A stretch of DNA of 64,000 nucleotides from Paenibacillus sp. FSL R5-0517 (lineage in GTDB: Bacteria > Bacillota > Bacilli > Paenibacillales > Paenibacillaceae): positions 2,976,001 to 3,040,000 of the forward strand of contig NZ_CP150235.1 of NCBI RefSeq assembly GCF_037974355.1. Reading direction: 5' to 3'. The position numbers were made by a program, and so were the translations under genes. Shown in pieces: positions 39,260-47,578 of this stretch; position 1 is the first letter of the stretch; each line of letters opens with the position of its first letter. The notes beneath the pieces are model-generated. The model saw nothing but the letters and a program-made list of their open reading frames with translations. It ran no database searches and was not told the origin of the DNA.

Positions 39260-39754
39260 TTACTGCGCAGCTGCCGGGCACGGACTCGAAGCTTCGGATT
39301 CAGGAAGAATACGACTCTTTAGCCGAGAAGCCGGACAGCTGCCTTCTTCGTCGCGTTTGGTTTCCCAATGAATAGGATTGGTCATATCCGGGATGCGTTG
39401 CTCCAAAATGGCTTGATATTGACGTGCTTTCTCTTCCAAATGAGCAACCCGGCTCTTGGCTTCTTCAAGCTGAATCAGCGCTGCTTCCTTGTATTCCATC
39501 ATAAGTGCGAATCGCTGTGCAACGGTTGAATCCCCTTCAAGACAGAGATCGACGTATGTTTTAATGTTCTCAATCGGTAAGCCAGTCTGTTTGAGGCATT
39601 TGACACCATGCAGCCAGTTGATGGATTCCTCATCAAACACCCGAATGTTATTTTTATTGCGTTGAATGCTTGGAACCAAACCTTTATCCGTGTAAAAGCG
39701 TACCGCGTGCTCTGTGAGTCCTGTAAGATGGGCAGCATCCTGAACCGTATACAT
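39260..39754 (-). CDS. MerR-family regulator
   Basis: 164 residues: MerR winged HTH (MYTVQDAAHLTGLTEHAVRFYTDKGLVP), a long coiled coil (about 80-125) and a Ser/Ala/Pro-rich tail. The start at 39754 follows AGGAGG by 7 nt; the upstream 27 codons are not preceded by an SD. It lacks the metal-binding cysteines of CueR/ZntR. It is divergent from an aldo/keto reductase with a MerR-type promoter between them, the same gene arrangement as the MerR/SDR pair at 27.5 kb. Confidence 0.88.
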   Translation of the reverse strand: MYTVQDAAHLTGLTEHAVRFYTDKGLVPSIQRNKNNIRVFDEESINWLHGVKCLKQTGLPIENIKTYVDLCLEGDSTVAQRFALMMEYKEAALIQLEEAKSRVAHLEEKARQYQAILEQRIPDMTNPIHWETKRDEEGSCPASRLKSRILPESEASSPCPAAAQ

Positions 39755-39791
39755 ATGTAATCCTCCTCGTAAAAAATATAATGGAGACCGC

Positions 39792-39822
39792 TTGACTTCG
39801 TGTAACACGAAGGAGCTAGGGT
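39792..39822 (+). promoter_or_regulatory. MerR-type promoter with perfect dyad
   Basis: TTGACT (39792-39797), 19-bp spacer, TAGGGT (39817-39822). CTTCGTGT-A-ACACGAAG (39796-39812) is a perfect 17-bp palindrome centred in the spacer. The layout is exactly that of a MerR-activated promoter reading into the reductase gene. Confidence 0.85.
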
Positions 39823-39927
39823 TATTGTAACGCAAGTCGGACGGAAGTGGAACAACTGCTTTTTTTGCTGAATTTCAGCAATACGTGAAGACTTGCGATT
39901 CACAATAGAAGCTTAGGAGGCGTTAAT

Positions 39928-40779
39928 ATGCAAACTGTAACTTTAAATAATGGAGTGAAAATGCCGATCATCGGCTTTGGTGTCTACCAGGTTCCTGATG
40001 CCGATGAATGCGAGAACACGGTATATGAAGCATTGAAGGCAGGTTACCGCTTAATTGATACGGCCGCCGGATACCTGAACGAAGAAGCAGTTGGACGCGC
40101 GATCAAGCGCAGTGGCATACCGCGGGAAGAACTGTTTATCACGACCAAGCTATGGATTCAGGATGCCGGATATGAAAGTACCAAGCTGGCGTTTGCCAAA
40201 TCGCTCAGTAAGCTGCAGCTCGATTATCTGGATATGTACCTCATTCATATGCCTTTTGGTGACTACTACGGGTCTTGGCGTGCGATGGAAGAACTGTACC
40301 GCGAGGGCAAGATCAAGGCAATAGGCGTCAGTAACTTCCTGCCAGACCGTCTGATGGATCTTATTGTTCATAACGAAATTGTGCCTGCCATCAATCAGAT
40401 CGAAACACATCCGTTTCAACAGCAGGTCGATAGTGCTGCTTTTATGAAAGAACAGGGCATACAACACCAGTCATGGTCACCGTTTGCGGAAGGTCGCAAC
40501 AATTTATTTAGCAACGAAGTGCTGGCTTCGATTGCTGGGAGACATAACAAATCTATCGCCCAGGTTGTACTCCGCTGGCTTGTGCAACAAGACATCGTGA
40601 TTATTCCAAAATCGGTACGCAAAGAGCGGCTTATCGAGAACTTTGATATTTTCAATTTTGTACTGAGTCCGGAAGAGATCGCAACCATTTCCACGCTGGA
40701 TACCAAGGAAAGTCTATTCATGAAGATTGACGACCCTGAAGTTGCCCAGATGCTAGGTAAGATGAAAGTGGATTTGTAA
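39928..40779 (+). CDS. Aldo/keto reductase
   Basis: A 283-residue NADPH oxidoreductase with the complete AKR tetrad Asp44, Tyr49, Lys74 and His107 ([23 protein letters not shown]). [14 protein letters not shown] is the cofactor phosphate-binding segment. AKR5-like enzymes reduce methylglyoxal, glyoxal and other aldehydes. TAGGAGG is 8 nt upstream of the ATG. The divergent MerR regulator and its dyad suggest induction by an electrophile. Confidence 0.9.
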   Translation: MQTVTLNNGVKMPIIGFGVYQVPDADECENTVYEALKAGYRLIDTAAGYLNEEAVGRAIKRSGIPREELFITTKLWIQDAGYESTKLAFAKSLSKLQLDYLDMYLIHMPFGDYYGSWRAMEELYREGKIKAIGVSNFLPDRLMDLIVHNEIVPAINQIETHPFQQQVDSAAFMKEQGIQHQSWSPFAEGRNNLFSNEVLASIAGRHNKSIAQVVLRWLVQQDIVIIPKSVRKERLIENFDIFNFVLSPEEIATISTLDTKESLFMKIDDPEVAQMLGKMKVDL

Positions 40780-40854
40780 AGACAGAAACGAATGACTAGA
40801 TTTACGAAGCCGAGTAGTATCGTAGCGATATTAGTAATAAAAGCAATCCAATGT

Positions 40855-40884
40855 AAAACGCCGACGATCATGTCGGCGTTTTTT
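40855..40884. terminator. Bidirectional terminator
   Basis: AAAACGCCGAC pairs perfectly with GTCGGCGTTTT; it serves the convergent reductase and transporter genes. Confidence 0.88.
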
Positions 40885-40900
40885 ACATTCCAGTATGTTG

Positions 40901-41875
40901 TTAGGCGGCAGATGTCTTATCCGACTTATGCAGAAGCTGAGAGCGACGACCGAGCAGATAACCTGTCAGGGAAGCAAGCATCTGTTGGAATACCATGCCG
41001 AGCACGACCGGGACAGCAACAGGTGGCGGAAAATACGAAACAGCGAGTACTGCACCTGCGCTGATATTACGCATGCCTCCATTAAACACGAGAGCTACCT
41101 GGTCGGCCTCATTCCATCCCAACAATCGAGCAATAAAATAACTTAGTGCATACCCGAGAGATGCCAGGAAAATAATGATGACCGCAAGACCAGCCAATTT
41201 CCAGTTGAAATCGGCCAAGTAGGGGGCAACAACAGATCCATTTATTGCAACGACGGATGCCATAAACAATTTGGATAATGGATTCAATCTCGGTCCCCAG
41301 ACCGGGACAATGGCGCCTTTGGTCCACTCATTCAAAAGCATACCGAGCAGGGATGGCACTACAATCATCCAGAACAGACTGCTCATCATGGCAGCTGTAT
41401 CCAGGGTGACACTGGTGCCAATCAACAGAGATAATACGCCGGGAACGACGAAAGGAGCAAGCATCGTATCAATCAGGATGATGGAAAGCGTAAGTGCGAT
41501 ATTGCCCCGATAGATGCTGACCCAGATGAAGCTGCTTATTCCAGTTGGTATAACGGCTGCCAGAACCAGACCCGTTATGGTGTACGCATCTGTAGGGAAC
41601 ACCAGATGACCCATACCGAGAGCAATTAGAGGCATCGCCAAATGCAAAATAAACAGACATACAAACAAGGGGAATGGCTTCTTCAGTACATTGACAAAAT
41701 CCCGTATCCCAAGACTGATACTTCCAGCGAACGTCATGAACGCAAAGAGCCAAGGAGATAAAAAGGTATAAGAAGAAAGGAAACTCCCGCATAACACGCC
41801 AATAATAATGCTGATTGGGGTAATCAGTGGCATGATGCGGTTCAAGCGTTGGTTCAAGGCTTGAAGCATTATCAT
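40901..41875 (-). CDS. Bile acid:sodium symporter (BASS) family transporter
   Basis: A 324-residue membrane protein with nine or ten helices. The GGMRNISAGAVLAVSYF segment and the IPTGISSFIWVSIYRGN segment are the crossing helices of the BASS fold. Bacterial members move organic anions such as pantoate, pyruvate-like acids or sulfonates with sodium; the substrate here is unknown. AAAGGGATG lies just upstream of the ATG. Confidence 0.82.
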   Translation of the reverse strand: MIMLQALNQRLNRIMPLITPISIIIGVLCGSFLSSYTFLSPWLFAFMTFAGSISLGIRDFVNVLKKPFPLFVCLFILHLAMPLIALGMGHLVFPTDAYTITGLVLAAVIPTGISSFIWVSIYRGNIALTLSIILIDTMLAPFVVPGVLSLLIGTSVTLDTAAMMSSLFWMIVVPSLLGMLLNEWTKGAIVPVWGPRLNPLSKLFMASVVAINGSVVAPYLADFNWKLAGLAVIIIFLASLGYALSYFIARLLGWNEADQVALVFNGGMRNISAGAVLAVSYFPPPVAVPVVLGMVFQQMLASLTGYLLGRRSQLLHKSDKTSAA

Positions 41876-42010
41876 GACATCCCTTTACCGTGTGATTTTA
41901 CTATTATACATGTTAATAACGCTGGCTGCAGATCCATTTGCAATAAAACAGTCTAAACAGGTATCATGGACTTGGAACAAGGATTTAGAATAGGAGAAAG
42001 GGAGATGATC

Positions 42011-42481
42011 ATGTTTAAAAGAAAACGAAGGCACACATTAATGATGACAGGCCTTATCGCATCAAGTATTCTTTTGATTTCGGCCTGTTCTGTCGTGGAG
42101 CAAGCCAATGAAAGTTTAAATTATGTTAGTGGGGCTACTGATTATATAGAACAGGTATCGAACGCCGGCGCAGATCTGCAAGAGCTCGCATCAGGTGCAG
42201 TGAACAATCCGGAGATAACCACTCAGATTCAGGAGAAAATCGACGTGATTCAAGCAGAAGCAAGCGAATTTTCTCAGCTGACTGCTCCTGCAATCGGTGA
42301 GAGCATTCATGAGAATCTGGTCAGCTACAATACGCAATTAACGGAAGTTGTGGACCATTTCGAGAATACGATTACAGAGCAAGGGTTTACGGTGGAAAAT
42401 TGGGAGAAGACGGGCATTCCAGAACTCATCACCAACATTAATAACCTGAGAGATCCGCTGAGCGGACTTCAGGGGGAATAA
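42011..42481 (+). CDS. Putative lipoprotein
   Basis: 156 residues beginning MFKRKRRHT with a hydrophobic segment and a lipobox (LISA-Cys, around residue 26). The mature part is helical and acidic. It resembles the small lipoprotein family DUF6376 of Bacilli, but I am not sure of that. GGGAG is 8 nt before the ATG at 42011. Function unknown. Confidence 0.72.
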   Translation: MFKRKRRHTLMMTGLIASSILLISACSVVEQANESLNYVSGATDYIEQVSNAGADLQELASGAVNNPEITTQIQEKIDVIQAEASEFSQLTAPAIGESIHENLVSYNTQLTEVVDHFENTITEQGFTVENWEKTGIPELITNINNLRDPLSGLQGE

Positions 42482-42539
42482 GTTGAATTCATTTTCAATA
42501 TGTAGAGACAACTAGTCTGAAATTTTCATATTTTATACG

Positions 42540-42587
42540 AGCGGGATATCGGAGGGATTGAATGACTGATATGTTCGCTTTTTTTAT
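42540..42587 (+). terminator. Probable terminator after the lipoprotein gene
   Basis: AGCG..GATATC pairs imperfectly with GATAT..CGCT and is followed by T8. Confidence 0.55.
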
Positions 42588-42699
42588 TTTCCGAAAACTC
42601 ATGCATATTTAATGTCACAGGAGCTAGACTATAGCAAGTAATCACGAGATGAATATGAGCCAGGGTTTGATATATTTTGGCACAAAGGAGAACTGAGTC

Positions 42700-43455
42700 A
42701 TGACCGAACACAATGGAAAAGTAATCATTATTACTGGTGGAGCTAGTGGTATTGGTAAAGAAACAGCCCTTCAACTTTCGGATCAAGGTGCGACTATTGT
42801 TATCGCTGACTATAATGAAGACGGAGCGAAGAAGCTTGCGGCAGAGATTGAAGCAGCAGGCGGAACAGCGGGCGCATATAAAGTGGATGTATCCAAAGGG
42901 GACGAGATTAAAGCCCTGATCGACTGGACAGTTGAGCAATACGGTACGTTAAGCGGTATTTTCAATAACGCAGGCATTGGACTTGTGAAGCCATTTCTGG
43001 AGATGGACCCGGAATCCTATCACAGAGTCATTGATGTAGATCAACACAGTGTATATTATGGGATGTATTATGGCGCGAAAAAAATGGTTGAATTAAATGT
43101 ACAAGGTACCATTGTTAATACGGCTTCGATCTATGGAAGTGTTGCTGCAGTAGGCAGCTTCAACTACAATGCAGCCAAGGCGGCTGTTGTAATGATGTCC
43201 AAGTCTGGTGCATTGGAACTTGCGGAGCATGGAATTCGTGTCGTTGGTGTAGCGCCTGGTTTTATCGAAACACCGATTCTTGGCGATGACCAAGCCATGA
43301 AAGATGCACTTGCTACTCAACATATGCGTGGAGAACTTATTCAGCCAGAGAAAGTAGCCAGTGTGGTTACATTCCTCTTCAGTGATGCAGCAAGTGCAAT
43401 GAATGGTACAACCGTAGCAGTAGATGATGGTTTCCTCAGCTTCAAAACCAAATAA
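42700..43455 (+). CDS. Short-chain dehydrogenase/reductase
   Basis: 251 residues, classic SDR: GGASGIGKE cofactor motif, acidic residue in IADYNED (NAD preference), NNAG, and catalytic Ser with YNAAK. The GFIETP and VAVDDGF ends fit glucose-dehydrogenase / 3-oxoacyl-reductase-like enzymes. AAAGGAG lies 10 nt upstream. Substrate unknown. Confidence 0.85.
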   Translation: MTEHNGKVIIITGGASGIGKETALQLSDQGATIVIADYNEDGAKKLAAEIEAAGGTAGAYKVDVSKGDEIKALIDWTVEQYGTLSGIFNNAGIGLVKPFLEMDPESYHRVIDVDQHSVYYGMYYGAKKMVELNVQGTIVNTASIYGSVAAVGSFNYNAAKAAVVMMSKSGALELAEHGIRVVGVAPGFIETPILGDDQAMKDALATQHMRGELIQPEKVASVVTFLFSDAASAMNGTTVAVDDGFLSFKTK

Positions 43456-43498
43456 GTAACCCTTCTAGAAGGAAGGGAAGTCTCCTCAAATAAACAGA

Positions 43499-43541
43499 AA
43501 AAACGGTGCAAAACGATTTATTCGTTTTGCACCGTTTTTGT
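43499..43541. terminator. Bidirectional terminator
   Basis: A 16-bp perfect stem: AAACGGTGCAAAACGA with its complement, loop of five, and a T-run. Confidence 0.9.
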
Positions 43542-43645
43542 ATTTCATTATAAAGGAATCGTGGCATAGGAGGTGGAAATAAGTTTGTCGAATTTTCCCG
43601 AAAATTCAGAGATCATGATACAATTAACAAGGCTATAGCTTTTTA

Positions 43646-43816
43646 TCATTTTGTGGTGTCATATACAATTCGAACTCCAAGAGAGCCATAGCTCTCTTCT
43701 TTGTAATGACATTGAGAACAGCTTTTGGTTGAACACAACGCATCATTATGAACTTGTAATTTTTCGTTGCACTGTGGACATTTATTTTCAAAAAGAGTCT
43801 TCAACACGTTAAACAT
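43646..43816 (-). CDS. Small zinc-ribbon protein
   Basis: A 56-residue ORF on the reverse strand. It contains two paired-cysteine knuckles, CPQC (residues 13-16) and CSQC (33-36), with a further Cys28, as expected for a compact zinc ribbon. The C-terminal GSLGVRIVYDTTK looks like a beta hairpin. The gene fills an otherwise empty intergenic region between a terminator and the divergent TauE gene. The SD is weak. No known family assigned. Confidence 0.65.
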   Translation of the reverse strand: MFNVLKTLFENKCPQCNEKLQVHNDALCSTKSCSQCHYKEESYGSLGVRIVYDTTK

Positions 43817-43942
43817 GCTTAATCACTCATTTCGGATTAATTTACTTGGTTTTTATTATAACGGATAATATTCGCCTTGTATAGCACTTTAGATGGGGAT
43901 CGAAATGAAATTTATATTGGCACGAAAGGAAGCGCATAACCG

Positions 43943-44740
43943 ATGGATCTTCAGCTTTTTATCATCATGTTTATTCTCGGTCTGGTCGGTTCATTTTTCT
44001 CCGGTTTGTTGGGTATTGGTGGGGCCATTATCAATTATCCGCTACTGTTATATGTTCCATCCTGGATGGGACTGGAGCCATTCTCAACACATGAGGTATC
44101 GTCGATTAGTATGTTTCAAGTATTTTTCGCTTCACTGGCCGGTGTTGTTGCATTCCGGAGAAAAGTAAAAGCGGGGAGAAGTGGTGGGGCATTTGTTCAC
44201 CGAGGATTGGTACTCTACATGGGCTCCAGCATTCTTGCTGGCAGTCTGATTGGCGGGTTCGTCTCAGGTCATTTGGATGGAAGAGTTATTAATGTGATCT
44301 ATGGTATTTTGGCAATTCTGGCGATTGTGCTCATGCTGATTCCTGGAAAAGGAAAGCTTGATACCTCGGCTCCTTTGGTGTTCGACCGATGGATAGCAGC
44401 AGGCACTGCGTTTGCAGTAGGCATTGTATCAGGAATTGTGGGTGCGGGTGGTGCTTTTATCCTTATTCCCATCATGCTGACGATCCTTAACATCCCCGTG
44501 CGAACGACGATTGCATCTTCACTGGCAATTGTATTTATCTCGGCCATTGGTGGTGTGATAGGGAAATTGACGGGTGGAGACATTCCGCTGGAACCCATTA
44601 TCTATACAGTGATTGGTAGCATGCTGGGGGCTTCCATTGGTTCTAAGGTTAGTTCGATGATCAATGTGAGGATACTTCGGTATGCATTAATTGTACTTAT
44701 CGCCATTACAGCGGTCAAAGTCTGGTCTTCCATTCTGTAA
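43943..44740 (+). CDS. TauE/SafE-family permease
   Basis: 265 residues with eight predicted membrane helices and the duplicated GLxGxGGx motifs of the family (LLGIGGAIINYPLL, IVGAGGAFILIPIM). Members export sulfite, sulfoacetate or similar organosulfur anions. The SD GGAAG is rather far from the ATG. No sulfur-metabolism gene is adjacent, so the substrate is open. Confidence 0.82.
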   Translation: MDLQLFIIMFILGLVGSFFSGLLGIGGAIINYPLLLYVPSWMGLEPFSTHEVSSISMFQVFFASLAGVVAFRRKVKAGRSGGAFVHRGLVLYMGSSILAGSLIGGFVSGHLDGRVINVIYGILAILAIVLMLIPGKGKLDTSAPLVFDRWIAAGTAFAVGIVSGIVGAGGAFILIPIMLTILNIPVRTTIASSLAIVFISAIGGVIGKLTGGDIPLEPIIYTVIGSMLGASIGSKVSSMINVRILRYALIVLIAITAVKVWSSIL

Positions 44741-44869
44741 AATCACGTACGTAGAATGAACAGTGACGATTTCGTAACCAAACGGTTGGATCACCGTATA
44801 AAGGTTATGAACATGAGCTGACACGTTGGATACACCATCAAATGAGTTCAGTTTTCGTCCATGGAGCAC
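44687..44869 (-). CDS. Possible small protein antisense to the TauE gene end
   Basis: A GTG-started 60-residue frame with AAAGGAG only 5 nt upstream. It runs across the 186-bp intergenic region into the last 54 bp of the TauE gene. The sequence (VSNVSAHVHNLYTVIQPFGY) has ordinary protein composition and no obvious motif. It may be real or chance. Confidence 0.35.
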   Translation of the reverse strand: MLHGRKLNSFDGVSNVSAHVHNLYTVIQPFGYEIVTVHSTYVILQNGRPDFDRCNGDKYN

Positions 44870-44926
44870 CTCATCTCCTTTCATGGATACATGTTTAACA
44901 TTAATAGAAGTTGAGGTATCCACCCT

Positions 44927-47308
44927 ATGAATAACGTACTTACAGAACAGGCTGATGCAGGATATCGGCTAGCTGAACAGAAAGCATCTCAGTATTTTAC
45001 TGCTCTTAGGCAGCAACTTATGGATAATACGTATACAACTATACTTACCCAAGATATTCATGTGTGGCAAAAAAAACATATTCATCGTTTTGCCTGGCTT
45101 TCTCTTTTGTCACCAAGTAAACGAAAACCCGACCCCCGGGATGTGCATAGATATATCCATTGGCTGAATACGACTGGAAAGTTGGATGATTACCTGGATC
45201 GGAGTATTTCATATATCTATATGCGAGATCTGGGGCAAGCCCTTGATTCTCCAGATACTCAGGCCCGAATTCAGCACGTTGTCGAGAATACCAAAAAATA
45301 TTTTATGGGCTCTGCCGCTGGGCGCAAAGGACAGCACGATTACATCAGTCTGGCTGCGCTGTACCGGTGGGGGCAGAAGGAGCACATTGAAACGGCTGTC
45401 ATCTGGGTGATGAATAAATTAAAGAATGTAGCATCCAACATCCCGAAGGAGCTGGATGCAGAGCAGGCGCAGCGGAAGCTTATCAAAATTATTCTCGGCG
45501 TGGTTCTTCATGTGGACGATGAGATGAACGAGCAGACTCCACCTGAGGAACGGGCCCGAAGATTTGATGCGGCGATCAGACTCGGTTATTCCTACGGTTT
45601 GACGTATCCATTTGTGGATGACCTGCTGGATTCTCAAGCCTTGACTGCTCAGGAAAAGGAACAATATTCCCTGATGATACGCGATGCACTTCTTACCGGG
45701 GTTGTACCTGATCTGGGAGAATGGAAAGGTGCTAACCTTGAAGTGATTGAATATGTGCATTCCGAGCTTCGGGAAGCATTTGAGTACATCAAGAATTACC
45801 AGCATCCAGAGAAACAACGCACGTTCCTAGAGCAATCCTATGTTTTCTTTCAGTCTCAAGAGATGGATCGCAACAAGAAATTAGCCAATGCGAATTATAC
45901 CAATGAAGAATTGTACATTCCAATTATTATTAAATCTTCGTCTTCCCGATTAATTGTCCGGTCTGTACTCAGTGCACCAGTGGATGAAGGATTTGATCTG
46001 CGGACGTTCTATTACGGGATATATAATCAGCTGGCAGATGATTTTGCCGATATGTTTGACGATATGGAAGAAGGGGCTGTAACTCCTTATACGTACTATT
46101 TGAAGTATCGTGATTTGCGCCCTGATCTGATTAATCCATATGAATTGTATTGGGCAGTCATCTCTCACCTGATCCACGATGTATACAACTCGGACGCCAA
46201 GACCCGGGAGGTCATCCTGGATCGGGCTATAAATGGTCTGAAGCGTTGTAAAGAACGGTTGGGGCAGCAGAAATATGATGAAGTAATGACGATCTTTGCC
46301 TCGGGGCAGCCTGAATTCAATCAACTGGTTCAACAGATGGTGAGAAAAGCAGATGACGTTGATTTTCTCGATAAATTGTTACGGGATCAGGTTGTGCTTC
46401 AGTTGAAACATGACAAGCAGGAGAAAGAGGAGTTCAAGCAGACCATTCGAACAGTTCGCGAACAGATTAATGTGGAGTTGCAGATTGCGAAGCCCGGTGG
46501 ACTTCATGAGATGAAAGAAACGCTGATCGATGCAGCCAATTATAGCTTGCAGGGAGACGGAAAGAGGTTACGCCCCATATTAACTTGGGTTATGGGTGTG
46601 CGCGAGTATGGCCTACCCGAATCATCTATTGTTCCGCTGCTACGATCGCTGGAGTACATGCATACTGCTTCCCTGATCTTTGATGATCTGCCTACGCAGG
46701 ATAATGCTTCGACGCGGCGTGGACGTTCCACTCTGCATCAGGTACACAATAGCGCCACAGCAGAGCTTACGGGTCTGTTTCTCATTCAGAAGGCGATAGG
46801 AGAACAATCCTCATTGAATCGCTTTGATGCAGCAACCGTACTCACTCTTATTCAATATTCGGCTGAAAAAGCTGAGGATATGTGTATGGGGCAAGCGATG
46901 GATCTGAACTCCAAAGGCAAAGTGTTAACGCTTGAGCAGTTGAATATGATCTGTTTTTACAAAACAGGCATTGCCTTCGAAGCTGCTCTGGTCATGCCAG
47001 CCATACTTGCTCAAGTGAAGGAACCGGAGATGGCAACGCTGAAAAAGTTCGCTTATCATGCGGGGATCGCCTTCCAAATCAAGGATGACTTGCTGGATTA
47101 CGAGGGAAATCATCTCATTCTTGGGAAACCTGCAGGTCAGGATGAGCGGAACAACAATTCAACCTTTGTGTCCATCCTGGGTGATGAAGGCGCGAAGAAA
47201 GAGATGTGGGAACATTACTGTCTTGCTACAGATGCATTAAACGAGTTGCCGAAATCTATTCCATTTTTGAGACATCTTTTGGATTATCTTGTGGCTCGTG
47301 AGCGATAA
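44927..47308 (+). CDS. Two-domain isoprenoid synthase-like protein
   Basis: 793 residues. The C-terminal half (about 510-793) is a trans-isoprenyl diphosphate synthase of the FPP/GGPP type: GDGKRLRP, first Asp-rich motif DDLPTQD (586-592) followed by TRRGRSTLH, and second motif KDDLLD (719-724). The N-terminal half (1-500) is all-helical and carries DDLLD (231-235) and DDFADMFDD (371-379), spaced about 140 residues apart like the two Asp-rich motifs of the same fold. It lacks clear GKRxRP and RRG segments, so it may be a degenerate synthase or a cyclase-like domain. There is no signal peptide. The SD is poor. It resembles in layout the fungal cyclase-prenyltransferase fusions; the product is unknown. 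Confidence 0.7.
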   Translation: MNNVLTEQADAGYRLAEQKASQYFTALRQQLMDNTYTTILTQDIHVWQKKHIHRFAWLSLLSPSKRKPDPRDVHRYIHWLNTTGKLDDYLDRSISYIYMRDLGQALDSPDTQARIQHVVENTKKYFMGSAAGRKGQHDYISLAALYRWGQKEHIETAVIWVMNKLKNVASNIPKELDAEQAQRKLIKIILGVVLHVDDEMNEQTPPEERARRFDAAIRLGYSYGLTYPFVDDLLDSQALTAQEKEQYSLMIRDALLTGVVPDLGEWKGANLEVIEYVHSELREAFEYIKNYQHPEKQRTFLEQSYVFFQSQEMDRNKKLANANYTNEELYIPIIIKSSSSRLIVRSVLSAPVDEGFDLRTFYYGIYNQLADDFADMFDDMEEGAVTPYTYYLKYRDLRPDLINPYELYWAVISHLIHDVYNSDAKTREVILDRAINGLKRCKERLGQQKYDEVMTIFASGQPEFNQLVQQMVRKADDVDFLDKLLRDQVVLQLKHDKQEKEEFKQTIRTVREQINVELQIAKPGGLHEMKETLIDAANYSLQGDGKRLRPILTWVMGVREYGLPESSIVPLLRSLEYMHTASLIFDDLPTQDNASTRRGRSTLHQVHNSATAELTGLFLIQKAIGEQSSLNRFDAATVLTLIQYSAEKAEDMCMGQAMDLNSKGKVLTLEQLNMICFYKTGIAFEAALVMPAILAQVKEPEMATLKKFAYHAGIAFQIKDDLLDYEGNHLILGKPAGQDERNNNSTFVSILGDEGAKKEMWEHYCLATDALNELPKSIPFLRHLLDYLVARER

Positions 47309-47363
47309 ACCATTTTTCTCGTGATGCCTTATTGCATATGACTTATAATGATAGATAACGACA

Positions 47364-47402
47364 AAGGTCGGGATTCCATAGGATGGATTCCGGGCCTTGT
47401 TT
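47364..47402 (+). terminator. Terminator after the isoprenoid synthase gene
   Basis: GGGATTCCAT/ATGGATTCC arms extended by AAGG/CCTT, followed by a weak T-run. Confidence 0.6.
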
Positions 47403-47578
47403 GCCTTCATAGACACAAATTTCTTGGAAAGTTTTGTTTCAAGGATTGAAATTCTGGGTATTAAGCAGGTACTGTTGTTTTAAAACCGACTAATTATTAT
47501 AGAAGATCTTTTATCAGGAAAAATCTTAGATTTCGACAATCTTTAGATGGAGTTTATATGCCAAAAGGAGAGCTTACA

